Counted from the first letter of the stretch, positions 44,763 to 53,704 are shown. The stretch: 64,000 bases of DNA from Maribellus sp. CM-23 (GCF_021354595.1 NZ_JADWYJ010000001.1:349446-413445), one strand, 5' to 3'. Program-made: numbers and translations. Notes: generated from the sequence alone by a model not told the origin.

Positions 44763-46094
44763 ATGAAAAACAAAGCAAACTGGTGGCTCATTCTTGGCCT
44801 TTTGATCATTACCGCACTTATTGGGGTGTTCGTCCCAAGCGGACTGGCAGAACAGGATTATTCGAATATGAATGCCGGCGACACAGCCTGGATGCTTACA
44901 GCTACAGCCCTAGTACTTCTGATGACGCCGGGTCTTGCCTTTTTCTACGGAGGAATGATACAATCGAGGAACATTATTTCAACCATGCTTCAAAGTTACA
45001 TTGCAATGGGGATTGTAAGTGTTCTTTGGGTAGTTGTGGGTTTTAGCATTGCCTTTGGCGATAGTATTGGCCCCGAAGGCTTTGGACTTTTCGGAAACCC
45101 GCTCACTTACTTTATGTTTCGCGGCGTAGGTGGCGGCACGCATCCCGACCTTGCCCCCACTTTTCCATTTGCCGTGTTTGCCATGTTTCAGCTGAAGTTC
45201 GCCATCATTACACCCGCACTGATCACAGGCTCGTTTGCCGGCCGGGTTCGTTTTCGGGCTTATATGCTGTTTATGTGTTTGTTCATTGTTTTTATTTATG
45301 CGCCACTGGCCCACTGGACCTGGCATCCGAACGGATTTTTACGCAACTGGGGAGTGCTTGATTTTGCAGGAGGAACCGTTGTTCATATGTCGGCCGGGTT
45401 TGCAGCCCTTGCCGGAGCTATTTTTTTGGGCCGAAGAAAAGATGCCAACAAGGAATTTAAACCGGCCAATATCCCCTACATTTTACTGGGCGCCGGCATG
45501 CTTTGGTTCGGTTGGTTTGGCTTTAACGCAGGATCGGCACTGGCTGCCAACGAAGTAGCAGCTTCGGCACTGGTAAACACCAACACGGCTTCGGCAGCCG
45601 CCATGTTAACCTGGATCTTTTACGATGCTGCCCAGGGCAAAAAACCTTCTGCCGTTGGCGCTGCCATTGGATTAGTGGTAGGCTTGGTAGCCATCACTCC
45701 TGCTGCCGGGTTTGTGAATGTTGGAGCCAGTATTTTTATCGGAGTAATTGCGGCTATGATCAGCAACTACGCCATAACGCTTCGGACAAAATCAAAACTG
45801 GACGATACACTGGACGTATTTCCGGCCCACGGAATGGGAGGAATTACCGGCATGATACTAACGGCGGTTTTTGCCAACGAAGTAGGGCTAATTCATGGAG
45901 AAACAAACACTTTCCTTTACCATTTACTGGCGCTGGTTATTGTGGGTATTTTTACGTTTGGCGGCTCGATGCTTCTGTATAAAATAACCGATTTAATTGT
46001 GCCAATGCGCATTTCTCCTCATGGTGAAAAGATCGGGCTCGATATAAGCCAGCACGAAGAATCGTACAACTTTGTTTATTCGGATGAAAACTAG
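44763..46094 (+). CDS. amt: Ammonium transporter (Amt/MEP/Rh family)
   Basis: 443-residue inner-membrane channel with about 11-12 TM helices. The twin pore histidines are His208 (TVVHMSAG) and His356 (PAHGMGG). FFYGGMIQSRN and WFGWFGFNAGSALAANE are family signatures. The first helix is not a cleaved signal peptide. No GlnK/PII gene is adjacent, unlike the usual amt-glnK pair; instead it sits between two Lrp genes. A bidirectional terminator follows at once. Confidence 0.95.
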   Translation: MKNKANWWLILGLLIITALIGVFVPSGLAEQDYSNMNAGDTAWMLTATALVLLMTPGLAFFYGGMIQSRNIISTMLQSYIAMGIVSVLWVVVGFSIAFGDSIGPEGFGLFGNPLTYFMFRGVGGGTHPDLAPTFPFAVFAMFQLKFAIITPALITGSFAGRVRFRAYMLFMCLFIVFIYAPLAHWTWHPNGFLRNWGVLDFAGGTVVHMSAGFAALAGAIFLGRRKDANKEFKPANIPYILLGAGMLWFGWFGFNAGSALAANEVAASALVNTNTASAAAMLTWIFYDAAQGKKPSAVGAAIGLVVGLVAITPAAGFVNVGASIFIGVIAAMISNYAITLRTKSKLDDTLDVFPAHGMGGITGMILTAVFANEVGLIHGETNTFLYHLLALVIVGIFTFGGSMLLYKITDLIVPMRISPHGEKIGLDISQHEESYNFVYSDEN

Positions 46095-46102
46095 CATAAA
46101 AA

Positions 46103-46120
46103 AGGCCGTTAAAACGGCCT
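46103..46120. terminator. Bidirectional terminator between amt and lrp
   Basis: AGGCCGT (46103-46109), loop TAAA, ACGGCCT (46114-46120). A-rich bases precede it and CTTTTCATTTT follows, so it works for both convergent genes. Confidence 0.85.
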
Positions 46121-46124
46121 CTTT

Positions 46125-46610
46125 TCATTTTATCGGAACTTGTCGTTTAAAATCCATCTCCAGCGAAATAAATGTTTCGGTTCGGGCAATTCCTTCAATG
46201 TTCTGAAGATCATCATCGATCAGACGTTTCAAATGTTTGTTGGTTTTTGTCTGAATTTTGATAAAAATTGCATAAGCACCTGTAGTGTAGTGGCATTCCA
46301 CCACTTCAGGAATCTCACGAAGAGCGAGTACTACCTGCGTATGATACTTTGCTTTTTCAAGGTAAATTCCCATGTAAGCGCAGGTGTTGTAGCCAAGTTT
46401 CTGGGGACTGACAATGAATTCGCTGCCATAAACCACACCGATATTCAGCAGTCGCTGCACTCGTTGATGGATGGCTGCTCCCGAGACGCCGCATTCGCGG
46501 GCAACTTCGAGAAATGGAATTCGGGCGTTTTTTGTTATGAGTTTTAGTATTTTTTCATCCAGCTCATCAATGTCTGCTGGTTTTTCCTCTAAATAATCAT
46601 TCGACTTCAT
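46125..46610 (-). CDS. Lrp/AsnC-family regulator (second of the pair)
   Basis: 161 residues with the helix-turn-helix LKLITKNARIPFLEVARECGVSGAAIHQRVQRLLNIGVV and RAM domain VECHYTTGAYAIFIKIQTK. It has an N-terminal extension of about 20 residues compared with its paralogue at 43961. Convergent with amt and sharing its terminator. A -7 element TACATTTG lies upstream. The two Lrp proteins may form mixed oligomers or bind different ligands. Confidence 0.9.
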   Translation of the reverse strand: MKSNDYLEEKPADIDELDEKILKLITKNARIPFLEVARECGVSGAAIHQRVQRLLNIGVVYGSEFIVSPQKLGYNTCAYMGIYLEKAKYHTQVVLALREIPEVVECHYTTGAYAIFIKIQTKTNKHLKRLIDDDLQNIEGIARTETFISLEMDFKRQVPIK

Positions 46611-46646
46611 GTCCTAAAAATTCATAATAGGTTATAAATTATTGCG

Positions 46647-46654
46647 CAAATGTA
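46647..46654 (-). promoter_or_regulatory. Promoter -7 element of the second lrp
   Basis: TACATTTG on the minus strand, exact fit to TAnnTTTG, about 40 bp upstream of the start. No good -33 element seen. Confidence 0.45.
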
Positions 46655-46756
46655 CATAATTATTACAATTAATAAGAAACGATGCTCTTAAACATGCGAT
46701 TTTCTGATGAATCGTAAATCACTGAACAAAAGCCAAATATAGTGGATTTTGCGGGC

Positions 46757-48079
46757 TTAGGAATATTTGTTGACCATTTTTGAAATATCGGCGCCCGACA
46801 ACTCCTGGAAAACCCGTAATTCAAATTCGGGAATGACCGCAAAAACGTGGTCAAAAATATCAGACTGAATGGCTTCGTATTTGGCCCACTCCTGCTCTTT
46901 GGAGAAAACATAGATTTCAATCGGCAAGCCTTTTCCACTTGGCTGAAGCTGGCGAACCAGAAAAGTCATTTCCTGGTGCACATTCGGATGCTGGCGAAGA
47001 TAAACTTCCAGGTATTTCCGGAAAATCCCCACATTGGTCTGGTGTCTTCCGCTGATGTAGTCCTCGTCCTTCAGATTTCTCTGTTTATTGTATTCGCGCA
47101 GCTCTTTCTCTTTTTCAAGCACATAACTTCTGATCAGGTCAAACTTTTCAAAGCGGTTCAACATGGCTTCGTCGCAAAACTTAATGGAATTTACATCAAT
47201 CAGTACCGACCTCTTAATGCGCCGGCCACCCGATTCCTCCATTCCCTTCCAGTTACTAAACGACTCAGAAACCAGGCTGTAAGTAGGAATGGTTGCAATG
47301 GTTTTATCCCAATTCTGCACCTTAACCGTGTTCAGCGTAATATCGATCACCGTACCATCGGCATTGTGTTTCGGAACGGTCACCCAATCACCAAGCTTTA
47401 CCATATTATTGGCAGAAAGCTGAATGGAAGCCACAAAACCCAGGATCGTATCTTTAAAAATCAGCAACAATACTGCCGCCATGGTTCCCAGACCAATCAC
47501 CAAATCCCACGGGTCTTTCTTAAATAGATAAGCGATCATCAGAATACCGGCCATGCAGTATATAAAGATCTTGATCAATTGCAGATACCCCTTAATGGGC
47601 CGGGTTGCAGCATATTGAGTAGTATTGTAAATACCCAAAATAGAATTCAGCACTGCATTGATCAGGTAAACACCAATTCCGATCAGGTAAACCTTCGATA
47701 AAGTTATCAGCACCTCGTCCAAAAAGGGATAATAATCCCGTGCAATTAATTCTGCATTCGAAGCCAGCGAAGGATCCAAACGGATGGCTGTTTCAGGCCC
47801 CGCGAAATTGGCCGAGTAGAAAAATATCAGCGCAGGAACCAGGTTGGCAACCCCTTTAAAAACTTTATTCTCCACCAGGATATCATCCCAGGTTGTTTCG
47901 GTTTTTGCGGCCACCCGGTGCACCACATAAAGCATAAACTTCCGGGCAATGAAATAAGCAATGTACGAAATCAGTGAAATAAGGAGGAAAGTAGCCAGGG
48001 CCGACAGCGGCTTGGCAAAGCTCTCCATGCCGTTAATAGCCCTGAACTGATCGAGTAAAAAACGGTAGAAATATTGCAT
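46757..48079 (-). CDS. MscS-family mechanosensitive channel (YbdG-like)
   Basis: 440-residue inner-membrane channel with about five TM helices. The pore-lining helix and MscS beta domain are seen as LGTMAAVLLLIFKDTILGFVASIQLSANNMVKLGDWVTVPKHN, followed by GTVIDITLNTVKVQNWDKTIATIPTYSLVSESFSNW. Length and the long cytoplasmic C-terminus fit the YbdG subgroup, which protects against mild osmotic downshock. Its start region is only 54 bp from the divergent peptidase. Confidence 0.92.
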   Translation of the reverse strand: MQYFYRFLLDQFRAINGMESFAKPLSALATFLLISLISYIAYFIARKFMLYVVHRVAAKTETTWDDILVENKVFKGVANLVPALIFFYSANFAGPETAIRLDPSLASNAELIARDYYPFLDEVLITLSKVYLIGIGVYLINAVLNSILGIYNTTQYAATRPIKGYLQLIKIFIYCMAGILMIAYLFKKDPWDLVIGLGTMAAVLLLIFKDTILGFVASIQLSANNMVKLGDWVTVPKHNADGTVIDITLNTVKVQNWDKTIATIPTYSLVSESFSNWKGMEESGGRRIKRSVLIDVNSIKFCDEAMLNRFEKFDLIRSYVLEKEKELREYNKQRNLKDEDYISGRHQTNVGIFRKYLEVYLRQHPNVHQEMTFLVRQLQPSGKGLPIEIYVFSKEQEWAKYEAIQSDIFDHVFAVIPEFELRVFQELSGADISKMVNKYS

Positions 48080-48111
48080 GACGTTTGGATTACAATTAAT
48101 ACTTTAGCCCA

Positions 48112-48119
48112 CAAATGTA
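48112..48119 (-). promoter_or_regulatory. Promoter -7 element of the mscS-type gene
   Basis: TACATTTG on the minus strand, 33-40 bp upstream of the ATG at 48079. It overlaps the leader region of the divergent peptidase gene. Confidence 0.5.
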
Positions 48120-48133
48120 AAAAATGCTGTACA

Positions 48134-49408
48134 ATGAAACGGATAATCTGTTGGCTTTTTATCGTTACTCCCCTGTTTCTAAATGCGCAAAACGATTTCA
48201 AAAAATATTTCACGGACCATTCACTGCGTTTCGATTTCCTTTTGGGAGGAAATTCAGAAGAAGTGACCGTTTATCCGGAAGGAATGAAACAGGAGCCATT
48301 TTGGGCGGGAAACAAAATCCATTTGGTCGACGAATTTAATTACGGCACTTATCGCTACCGGGTTTTCGACCAGGAAAGCAACCAACTGATCTTTTCCAAA
48401 GGATTCAGCACTTTATTCCAGGAATGGCAAACTACCGCCGAAGCCAAAACAACCAACAAAACCTTTTACCAGTCAGCAATTTTTCCTTACCCAAAAAACA
48501 AGGTACGCCTCGAAATTGACGCCCGGCAATGGGACGGAAGTTTTAAAAACCTGCTGTCAACCGAGATCGATCCCAAAGACTATTTTATAAGAAAAGAGCC
48601 GACTGAAAAACTGGAAGTAAGCGAGGTCTTAAAAAATGGCGATCCTGCTAAAAAAGTGGATATTGTAATACTGGCAGAAGGCTATACCCAAGCCGAAAAA
48701 GAAAAATTCATCAGCGATGCCCAGCGTGTTACCGACATGCTTTTTTCGGAAGAACCTTTTCTTTCAGAGAAAAACAGCTTTAATGTGAGTGCCGTTTTTA
48801 CCCCGTCAAAAGAATCGGGAACCGATGTACCGGGTGAAAGAATTTATAAAAATACAAGCCTTAACTCAAGCTTCTACACGTTCGACATACCACGTTACCT
48901 GACTACCAGCGACATGAAATCGATTTACGACGCAGCCGCTGTGGTTCCTTACGATCATTTATATGTACTGGTCAACACCGAACGTTACGGCGGCGGCGGC
49001 TTCTACAACTTTCTCTCGCTTTGCTCGTCCGACAATGAACTAACCAGGGAAGTGTTTATTCACGAATTTGGCCATGGATTTGCCGGTTTGGGAGATGAGT
49101 ACTATACTTCGTCGGTAGCTTACGAAGATTTTTACAACCTGGAGATTGAACCCTGGGAACCCAACTTAACCACCTTAGTTGATTTTGACAAGAAATGGAA
49201 AACGATGCTCGATAAATCAACACCGATACCCACACCCCGCGAACCGAAATTCAGCCACACTGTAGGTGTTTACGAAGGCGGAGGTTACCTGAACAAAGGT
49301 ATTTACAGCCCGCACATCGACTGCCGGATGAAAAGCAACGAAGCAGAAGGGTTTTGTCCGGTTTGCCAGGAAGCCATCCGAAAGGTAATTCGCGCTCATA
49401 CAGACTAA
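48134..49408 (+). CDS. M64-family (IgA-peptidase-like) metallopeptidase, secreted
   Basis: About 424 residues. The start at 48134 gives a clean signal peptide (MKRIICWLFIVTPLFLNAQ); the upstream start at 48074 would add 20 unlikely residues and overlap the divergent gene. The peptidase domain begins near VDIVILAEGYT, and its zinc site is HEFGHGFAGLGDEY, where the two His and the later Asp bind zinc and Glu is catalytic. A beta-sandwich N-terminal domain precedes it. Despite the family name, IgA need not be the substrate. Confidence 0.9.
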   Translation: MKRIICWLFIVTPLFLNAQNDFKKYFTDHSLRFDFLLGGNSEEVTVYPEGMKQEPFWAGNKIHLVDEFNYGTYRYRVFDQESNQLIFSKGFSTLFQEWQTTAEAKTTNKTFYQSAIFPYPKNKVRLEIDARQWDGSFKNLLSTEIDPKDYFIRKEPTEKLEVSEVLKNGDPAKKVDIVILAEGYTQAEKEKFISDAQRVTDMLFSEEPFLSEKNSFNVSAVFTPSKESGTDVPGERIYKNTSLNSSFYTFDIPRYLTTSDMKSIYDAAAVVPYDHLYVLVNTERYGGGGFYNFLSLCSSDNELTREVFIHEFGHGFAGLGDEYYTSSVAYEDFYNLEIEPWEPNLTTLVDFDKKWKTMLDKSTPIPTPREPKFSHTVGVYEGGGYLNKGIYSPHIDCRMKSNEAEGFCPVCQEAIRKVIRAHTD

Positions 49409-49428
49409 CACTTCACCAACAGATAAAC

Positions 49429-49462
49429 AAAAAGCGGCCGGGGATTTTCCCGGCCGCTTTTT
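49429..49462. terminator. Strong bidirectional terminator
   Basis: AAAAAGCGGCCGGG (49429-49442) pairs with CCCGGCCGCTTTTT (49449-49462) in a 14-bp stem. It ends the peptidase gene on the plus strand and the small membrane protein gene on the minus strand. Confidence 0.9.
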
Positions 49463-49483
49463 GTTTACTTCGATTATAAAGAA

Positions 49484-49813
49484 CTACGCTCTTTTCTTTT
49501 CCATTAATTTACTTGTTACCAGGTAAGCGACAATCAAACCAACTCCGCCGCAAACCAGGATGGCAGTAAAGTAAGCTACTACATCTTCAATAACCCCTGC
49601 GAGCAGAGATCCTGCAACCACTCCAAGACCAAGTGCAATCAGGAAAATTCCCCATTTTACCAGTGCATACTGAGAACATTCTCCCTTAAAAATTCCGGCA
49701 TCCATTCCTTTTTCAATTAAAGCCAAACGTTCTTTGGTACGCGTTGTCCAGTAAACATACAGTATGGCGAAAAGTGCCAGAAAAAATCCGATTGGTACGA
49801 AAATTCCTTCCAT
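49484..49813 (-). CDS. Small membrane protein (DUF6249-like), predicted ECF sigma target
   Basis: 109 residues from MEGIFVPIGFF (49813); the longer frame to 49885 would add a lysine-rich leader and run through the promoter, so it is rejected. Three TM segments are likely: about 3-23, 52-72 and 82-100, with a basic cytosolic loop (TTRTKERLALIEKGMDAG). It resembles DUF6249 proteins found near ECF sigma genes in Bacteroidota. Function unknown. A GTAACC-N15-CGTC promoter upstream, shared with the divergent sigma gene, indicates joint control. Confidence 0.8.
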   Translation of the reverse strand: MEGIFVPIGFFLALFAILYVYWTTRTKERLALIEKGMDAGIFKGECSQYALVKWGIFLIALGLGVVAGSLLAGVIEDVVAYFTAILVCGGVGLIVAYLVTSKLMEKKRA

Positions 49814-49856
49814 GATATTTGTTTTTAAATTGTTTTTATTTCGTTTTCGCCTTTTG

Positions 49857-49881
49857 GACGCACCCTTTTTCAATCGGTTAC
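49857..49881 (-). promoter_or_regulatory. ECF sigma promoter of the small membrane protein gene
   Basis: On the minus strand: GTAACC (49881-49876), 15-nt spacer, CGTC (49860-49857). The same motif with the same spacing precedes the divergent sigma gene. Start of transcription near 49850, leader about 37 nt. Confidence 0.7.
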
Positions 49882-49983
49882 ACATTCAGCAAAAAAAATG
49901 CAGATAATCGCTCCCAATGTCTTACCATACTATTATATAGCATGACAAGGAACAGGAGTAAGAAAAAATTTTCTGTGTAAATT

Positions 49984-50008
49984 GTAACCAGCCTGAAAGA
50001 ATTACGTC
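49984..50008 (+). promoter_or_regulatory. Autoregulatory ECF sigma promoter
   Basis: GTAACC (49984-49989), 15-nt spacer, CGTC (50005-50008). This fits the AAC/CGTC pattern of ECF sigma promoters and equals the divergent one. Transcription would begin near 50015, leaving a leader of only about 4 nt before the ATG at 50019. Confidence 0.7.
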
Positions 50009-50018
50009 AAAGCCACAG

Positions 50019-50585
50019 ATGGAGCAAAAAGACGATATCTATTACATTGAAAAAGTGTTGGCAGGTCAAACCAACTACTTTTCATACATTGTTGAAAGAT
50101 ACCAGGATGTTGTCTTCTCCATTGCATTGAAAGTTCTTAGAAATCGTGAGGATGCCCAGGAAATGGCACAGGAGAGTTTTATTAAGGCGTATAAATCATT
50201 GAGTTCGTTTAAGGGAACGGCAAAATTTTCGACATGGCTTTACCGGATTACTTACAACAACTGTATTTCGGAACTGCGAAAACGAAAAATACATTTTGCC
50301 TCTACCGACGATGTGGAACTAAAAGACGAGGCGGAGGAACTTAACCTGGACGGAATTCCGGAAGAAAACCGGGCCAAAGCAATAAAAGAAGCAATGGACC
50401 GCCTGCCGGAAGATGAATACACCTTAATTTTGCTGTACTATTTCGAGGATCAATCGGTTGAGGAAATAAGCAGAGTGACACAACTTTCGGAAAGCAATAC
50501 AAAAGTTAAACTTTTCAGAGCCCGAAAAAAGCTGTACACTATTTTAAATGAAATGATGAAGGACGAATTATACACCATATTATGA
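50019..50585 (+). CDS. ECF-type RNA polymerase sigma factor
   Basis: 188-residue group 4 sigma factor with region 2 (FSYIVERYQDVVFSIALKVLRNREDAQEMAQESFIKAYKSL; FKGTAKFSTWLYRITYNN) and region 4 (MDRLPEDEYTLILLYYFEDQSVEEISRVTQLSESNTKVKLFRARKKL). No region 1 or 3. The next gene overlaps by 4 bp and is a likely anti-sigma factor. The promoter pair at 49857-50008 suggests it controls itself and the divergent membrane protein. Confidence 0.93.
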   Translation: MEQKDDIYYIEKVLAGQTNYFSYIVERYQDVVFSIALKVLRNREDAQEMAQESFIKAYKSLSSFKGTAKFSTWLYRITYNNCISELRKRKIHFASTDDVELKDEAEELNLDGIPEENRAKAIKEAMDRLPEDEYTLILLYYFEDQSVEEISRVTQLSESNTKVKLFRARKKLYTILNEMMKDELYTIL

Positions 50586-50980
50586 ACGAGTTGGAAGACA
50601 TAAAATTAAAGGCACTGCTTCAGAGCATGAAGCTGGAAAAACCCGACGCAGGGTTCTCAGCAATGGTAATGAACAGTATTTTCAAGGAAAGCAATGCGCT
50701 CGAACAAATTAAAGCGCAGCGTATACTGGGAAAAGGATTCTGGATCATCCTCGCCTTGTTTTTGCTGCTGGCTGTTGTGGTGTACGCAATGAGCAATGCA
50801 GGAATTCAGCCCGAAGGGAAAATCGAACAGCTGGTACCGGGAATGGAAAACGGAATCCAGTCGTTCACCAGCCGCATTGGCACAATTCCGCTAAGCGTGG
50901 CCGGCATTCTGATTGCGTCTTCCGTTCTTCTTTTTATCGACCGCTTTATCAGCTCAAACAGCAAGTTATTTGCCCACTAG
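50582..50980 (+). CDS. Probable anti-sigma factor (small membrane protein)
   Basis: 132 residues, start overlapping the sigma stop as ATGA, so translation is coupled. A cytosolic N-terminus of about 50 residues (LKALLQSMKLEKPDAGFSAMVMNSIF), a TM segment near 51-70, a short extracytoplasmic part and a second TM near 103-122. Position, size and topology fit an anti-sigma factor; there is no zinc-binding HxxxCxxC motif, so it is not a ZAS-type protein. Assignment is by context. Confidence 0.7.
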   Translation: MNELEDIKLKALLQSMKLEKPDAGFSAMVMNSIFKESNALEQIKAQRILGKGFWIILALFLLLAVVVYAMSNAGIQPEGKIEQLVPGMENGIQSFTSRIGTIPLSVAGILIASSVLLFIDRFISSNSKLFAH

Positions 50981-51000
50981 AATTCGAATGAATACTCGAT

Positions 51001-51031
51001 AAATCCCGGTGCGTTCCATCGGGATTTTTTT
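51001..51031 (+). terminator. Terminator of the sigma/anti-sigma operon
   Basis: AAATCCCG (51001-51008) pairs with CGGGATTT (51020-51027), followed by TTTT. It lies 21 bp past the anti-sigma stop and overlaps the stop codon of the convergent gene. Confidence 0.85.
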
Positions 51032-51710
51032 ATTCGTACTGTTTCAGGATACCTGTCATAATCAGGTATTGGGCAGCAATATAGGTGGTCATAATCAATA
51101 ATCCGCCCAGCGGAATTGCCATAAGAAATTTGTTGGCCGCAATCAGGGTATCGGATAGCACAAACAAAAGAGCTCCCGAAAAAACCAGCGTAAAACTAAC
51201 CGGATGCCCGTTGCCATAGCGGTTCAGAGCGGTAGAAGCCATTATCAGAATTGCAATCAGATAAACCAGCACCGCCACTTTCAATACAGCATCGAGGTGT
51301 GGGAACAAAACGATGTAAACGATCAAACCGAAAGCAATGTACGGAATCATCCAAACCGGCTGCTTTTTCAGAAACGACTTTTTGCCCGAGATTTCAATGG
51401 TCCGCAAAAACAGGAAAGCATAAAACACCTGCGCCGCCAAAAAGCTGGCAATTCCCAGAATAAAAAACAGCTCGTTATCCGAAGTGAACATCAGCAGAAC
51501 ATCTCCGCCCCAGGAAGCTAAAAAGCCCAACCCAGCTAACTTGCGAACCGTTTTGTCGATTCCTTTTGCGTGCAAAAAGAAAAACCCCGCGATCCAGATC
51601 ATGATCAGCGGTTTGAATATCAACTCATTGTTTTTTATAGGGATAAAACCGCCGGCAAGTTCGCCAACAACAATCACCGCAAAAAGGGCATGAAGCAGAA
51701 ATTTTTTCAT
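51030..51710 (-). CDS. Lysoplasmalogenase family protein (YhhN/TMEM86)
   Basis: 226-residue integral membrane protein with about seven to eight TM helices. Family motifs are LASWGGDVLLMF and FSGALLFVLSDTLIAANKF, whose paired aspartates are conserved in the TMEM86/YhhN hydrolases that cleave the vinyl-ether bond of lysoplasmalogens. The enzyme role in bacteria is poorly known. Convergent with the sigma operon. Confidence 0.85.
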   Translation of the reverse strand: MKKFLLHALFAVIVVGELAGGFIPIKNNELIFKPLIMIWIAGFFFLHAKGIDKTVRKLAGLGFLASWGGDVLLMFTSDNELFFILGIASFLAAQVFYAFLFLRTIEISGKKSFLKKQPVWMIPYIAFGLIVYIVLFPHLDAVLKVAVLVYLIAILIMASTALNRYGNGHPVSFTLVFSGALLFVLSDTLIAANKFLMAIPLGGLLIMTTYIAAQYLIMTGILKQYE

Positions 51711-51797
51711 TGAAACAATTATTCAATGCTAAAATTAGAGTTTTCGGCTTAAAAAGAAAACGATACGGGGATTTTAAGTAAAGTGCAGGAAAAAAGA

Positions 51798-52763
51798 CTA
51801 ATAAACCGCCTCTTCCATCAGATATTGCTGCACATAACGCGCAACTCCGTCTTCCAACTCAACAAAAGGCTTTTTGTAACCGACGTCGCGCAGTTTCTGA
51901 ATTTCAGCTTCCGTGAAATACTGATACCGCCCGCGCAAATCAACCGGTGTATCGATAAAGGAAATATCCGGATCGATGTTCATGCTGTTAAAAACGGAGG
52001 TTGTGAGATCGTAAAACGAACGCGCCTTTCCGGTTCCCACATTGTAAATTCCTGAATTATCCTGGTTCTCCATAAAATACATCATCACATCGGCAATGTC
52101 TTCCACAAATATGAAGTCGCGGCTTTGTTCACCGTCTTTGTAAGCTTTGTGGTGCGAACGGAAAAGTTGCATCCTGCCGGTTTCCCGGATGGTTTTAAAA
52201 GCATGCAAAACCACCGATGCCATTCTTCCTTTGTGGTATTCGTTTGGACCATACACATTAAAGAATTTCATACCGGCCCAAAACGGTGGCGTGCGGAATT
52301 GCTTCAGCGCCCAAACATCAAAATCGTGTTTCGACCAGCCATACAGGTTCAGTGGACGTAAATCCCTTATTTTCTGGTGAGCATCGGAAAAACCTTCTTC
52401 GCCGTTTCCGTAAGTAGCTGCTGAAGAAGCGTACAAAAGCGGCACCTGTATTTCAGAACAAATATTCCACAGACGCTGCGAATAGATCAGGTTCAGTTGT
52501 TGATACAACTCAGGCTCCTGGCCAACAGTATCGGTTCGCGCTCCCAAATGGAAGATAAAATCAACTTCGTTAGCGTGCTTAATAAGCCACTTAAAAAAGT
52601 CATCACGATCAACAAATTCCCGGTATTTCTTTTGAAGAAGATTGAGATCTTTCCAGGGGTCGTCAAACTTATCAACTAGAATTAAATCTGAGTATCCGGC
52701 CTTATTTAATTTCCCGACCAAGTAACTGCCTATAAATCCGGCTGCGCCTGTAACAACTATCAT
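51798..52763 (-). CDS. hldD: ADP-glyceromanno-heptose 6-epimerase
   Basis: 321 residues of the extended short-chain dehydrogenase fold. NADP-binding motif GAAGFIGSYLVGKLN; HldD-specific elements are KFDDPWKDLNL, FHLGARTDT, YGNGEEGFSD, catalytic YGWSKH (Tyr and Lys) and FFNVYGPNEYHKGRMASVV. It makes the L,D-heptose precursor of the LPS inner core. No other heptose gene lies nearby. Confidence 0.94.
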   Translation of the reverse strand: MIVVTGAAGFIGSYLVGKLNKAGYSDLILVDKFDDPWKDLNLLQKKYREFVDRDDFFKWLIKHANEVDFIFHLGARTDTVGQEPELYQQLNLIYSQRLWNICSEIQVPLLYASSAATYGNGEEGFSDAHQKIRDLRPLNLYGWSKHDFDVWALKQFRTPPFWAGMKFFNVYGPNEYHKGRMASVVLHAFKTIRETGRMQLFRSHHKAYKDGEQSRDFIFVEDIADVMMYFMENQDNSGIYNVGTGKARSFYDLTTSVFNSMNIDPDISFIDTPVDLRGRYQYFTEAEIQKLRDVGYKKPFVELEDGVARYVQQYLMEEAVY

Positions 52764-53017
52764 CTATATTTTGCGGTTAAGTTTTGTACAGCAAAAAAAC
52801 GCTCTGCTCTGAAAAATCGGCTTTATCATAAAACTTCCGCTTGTGTTTTTTATTGTACGTCAGGCAAAATAAATTTAACTTTTTCTTTTGGGCAAAAATA
52901 TGCCCCGAATTCTTCAAAAATAAAATGTATTTAAGAGCAGCTTCATATTTATGAAGTCGCAAATGTTTGAATTTGTAGATAAATTGCAAACGGCACTAAC
53001 AAATCGACGTCTTCCAT

Positions 53018-53704
53018 TCAGTTAACAGGAATCGAAATTTTCTGAAGAAGATGCAAAACCGTATTCTTCAGGTTTTCAAGCGCCAGCGGAATGTTCCATT
53101 TGGCCGAGTCCCTTGGTTCAACATAATTGGAAACCGACCGTATCTGGAAACACTCAACCCCCATCCAGCGGCAAACATAAAAAAATGCGGCGCCTTCAGT
53201 GGTTTCTATATGCGCCGAAAATTTGGTTTTTATTTCGGCAATGCTTGTTTCTCTCCCCATACTTCTATTGGCAGTAATACCGCGAACTTTGGGAATATTG
53301 ATCCAGTTCTCCGAACCACAGGCCTTTAAAATCCCGTTCTCGAAGGGAAATTCATTTATATCGATAAAGCCCGACTCAAACAAGGTCAGAAACTCGGTTT
53401 GTTTTTCAATCCCGAGATCGGCAAACTCATCCGAAACCACGTTCACCGCTTCTCCAATTTTCAGTTCGTGCGTTAAACTTCCGGCCAGGCCAATGTTAAT
53501 TACCCGGTCGTACTCTCTGTCTTTAAGTGCGTTGGTTAGATGAAAAGCGGTAAAGGTGGTTCCTATTCCGGTTACCAAGATATCAATATTAATATCACGC
53601 CACCGGTACTGTTTAAAAAGGTGACTCTCCTCATCAACTTTTTCAAGCTCGTCAACCAGAAGTTTTACCTCCATCCAGGCGCTTGCTACCAGTAAAATCT
53701 TCAT
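53018..53704 (-). CDS. mqnB: Futalosine hydrolase
   Basis: 228-residue nucleosidase of the PNP/UDP phosphorylase fold, which releases hypoxanthine from futalosine in the alternative menaquinone pathway. Recognisable: VTGIGTTFTAFHL, NIGLAGSLTHELKIGE, ETTEGAAFFYVC and RSVSNYVEPRDSAKWNI. MTA/SAH nucleosidase is the main alternative; the C-terminal NYVEPRD block favours MqnB. Its presence suggests respiration with menaquinone. The 254-bp gap to hldD holds only A/T-rich DNA and a -7-like TATTTTTG (52900-52893, minus strand). Confidence 0.88.
   Translation of the reverse strand: MKILLVASAWMEVKLLVDELEKVDEESHLFKQYRWRDINIDILVTGIGTTFTAFHLTNALKDREYDRVINIGLAGSLTHELKIGEAVNVVSDEFADLGIEKQTEFLTLFESGFIDINEFPFENGILKACGSENWINIPKVRGITANRSMGRETSIAEIKTKFSAHIETTEGAAFFYVCRWMGVECFQIRSVSNYVEPRDSAKWNIPLALENLKNTVLHLLQKISIPVN

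Noticed and set aside
44741..45046. 101-residue frame overlapping amt
   Set aside because: Out of frame with the clearly coding amt gene and without family features.
52777..52989. 70-residue minus-strand frame between hldD and mqnB
   Set aside because: A/T-rich low-complexity peptide with no recognisable domain; region fits promoter DNA.
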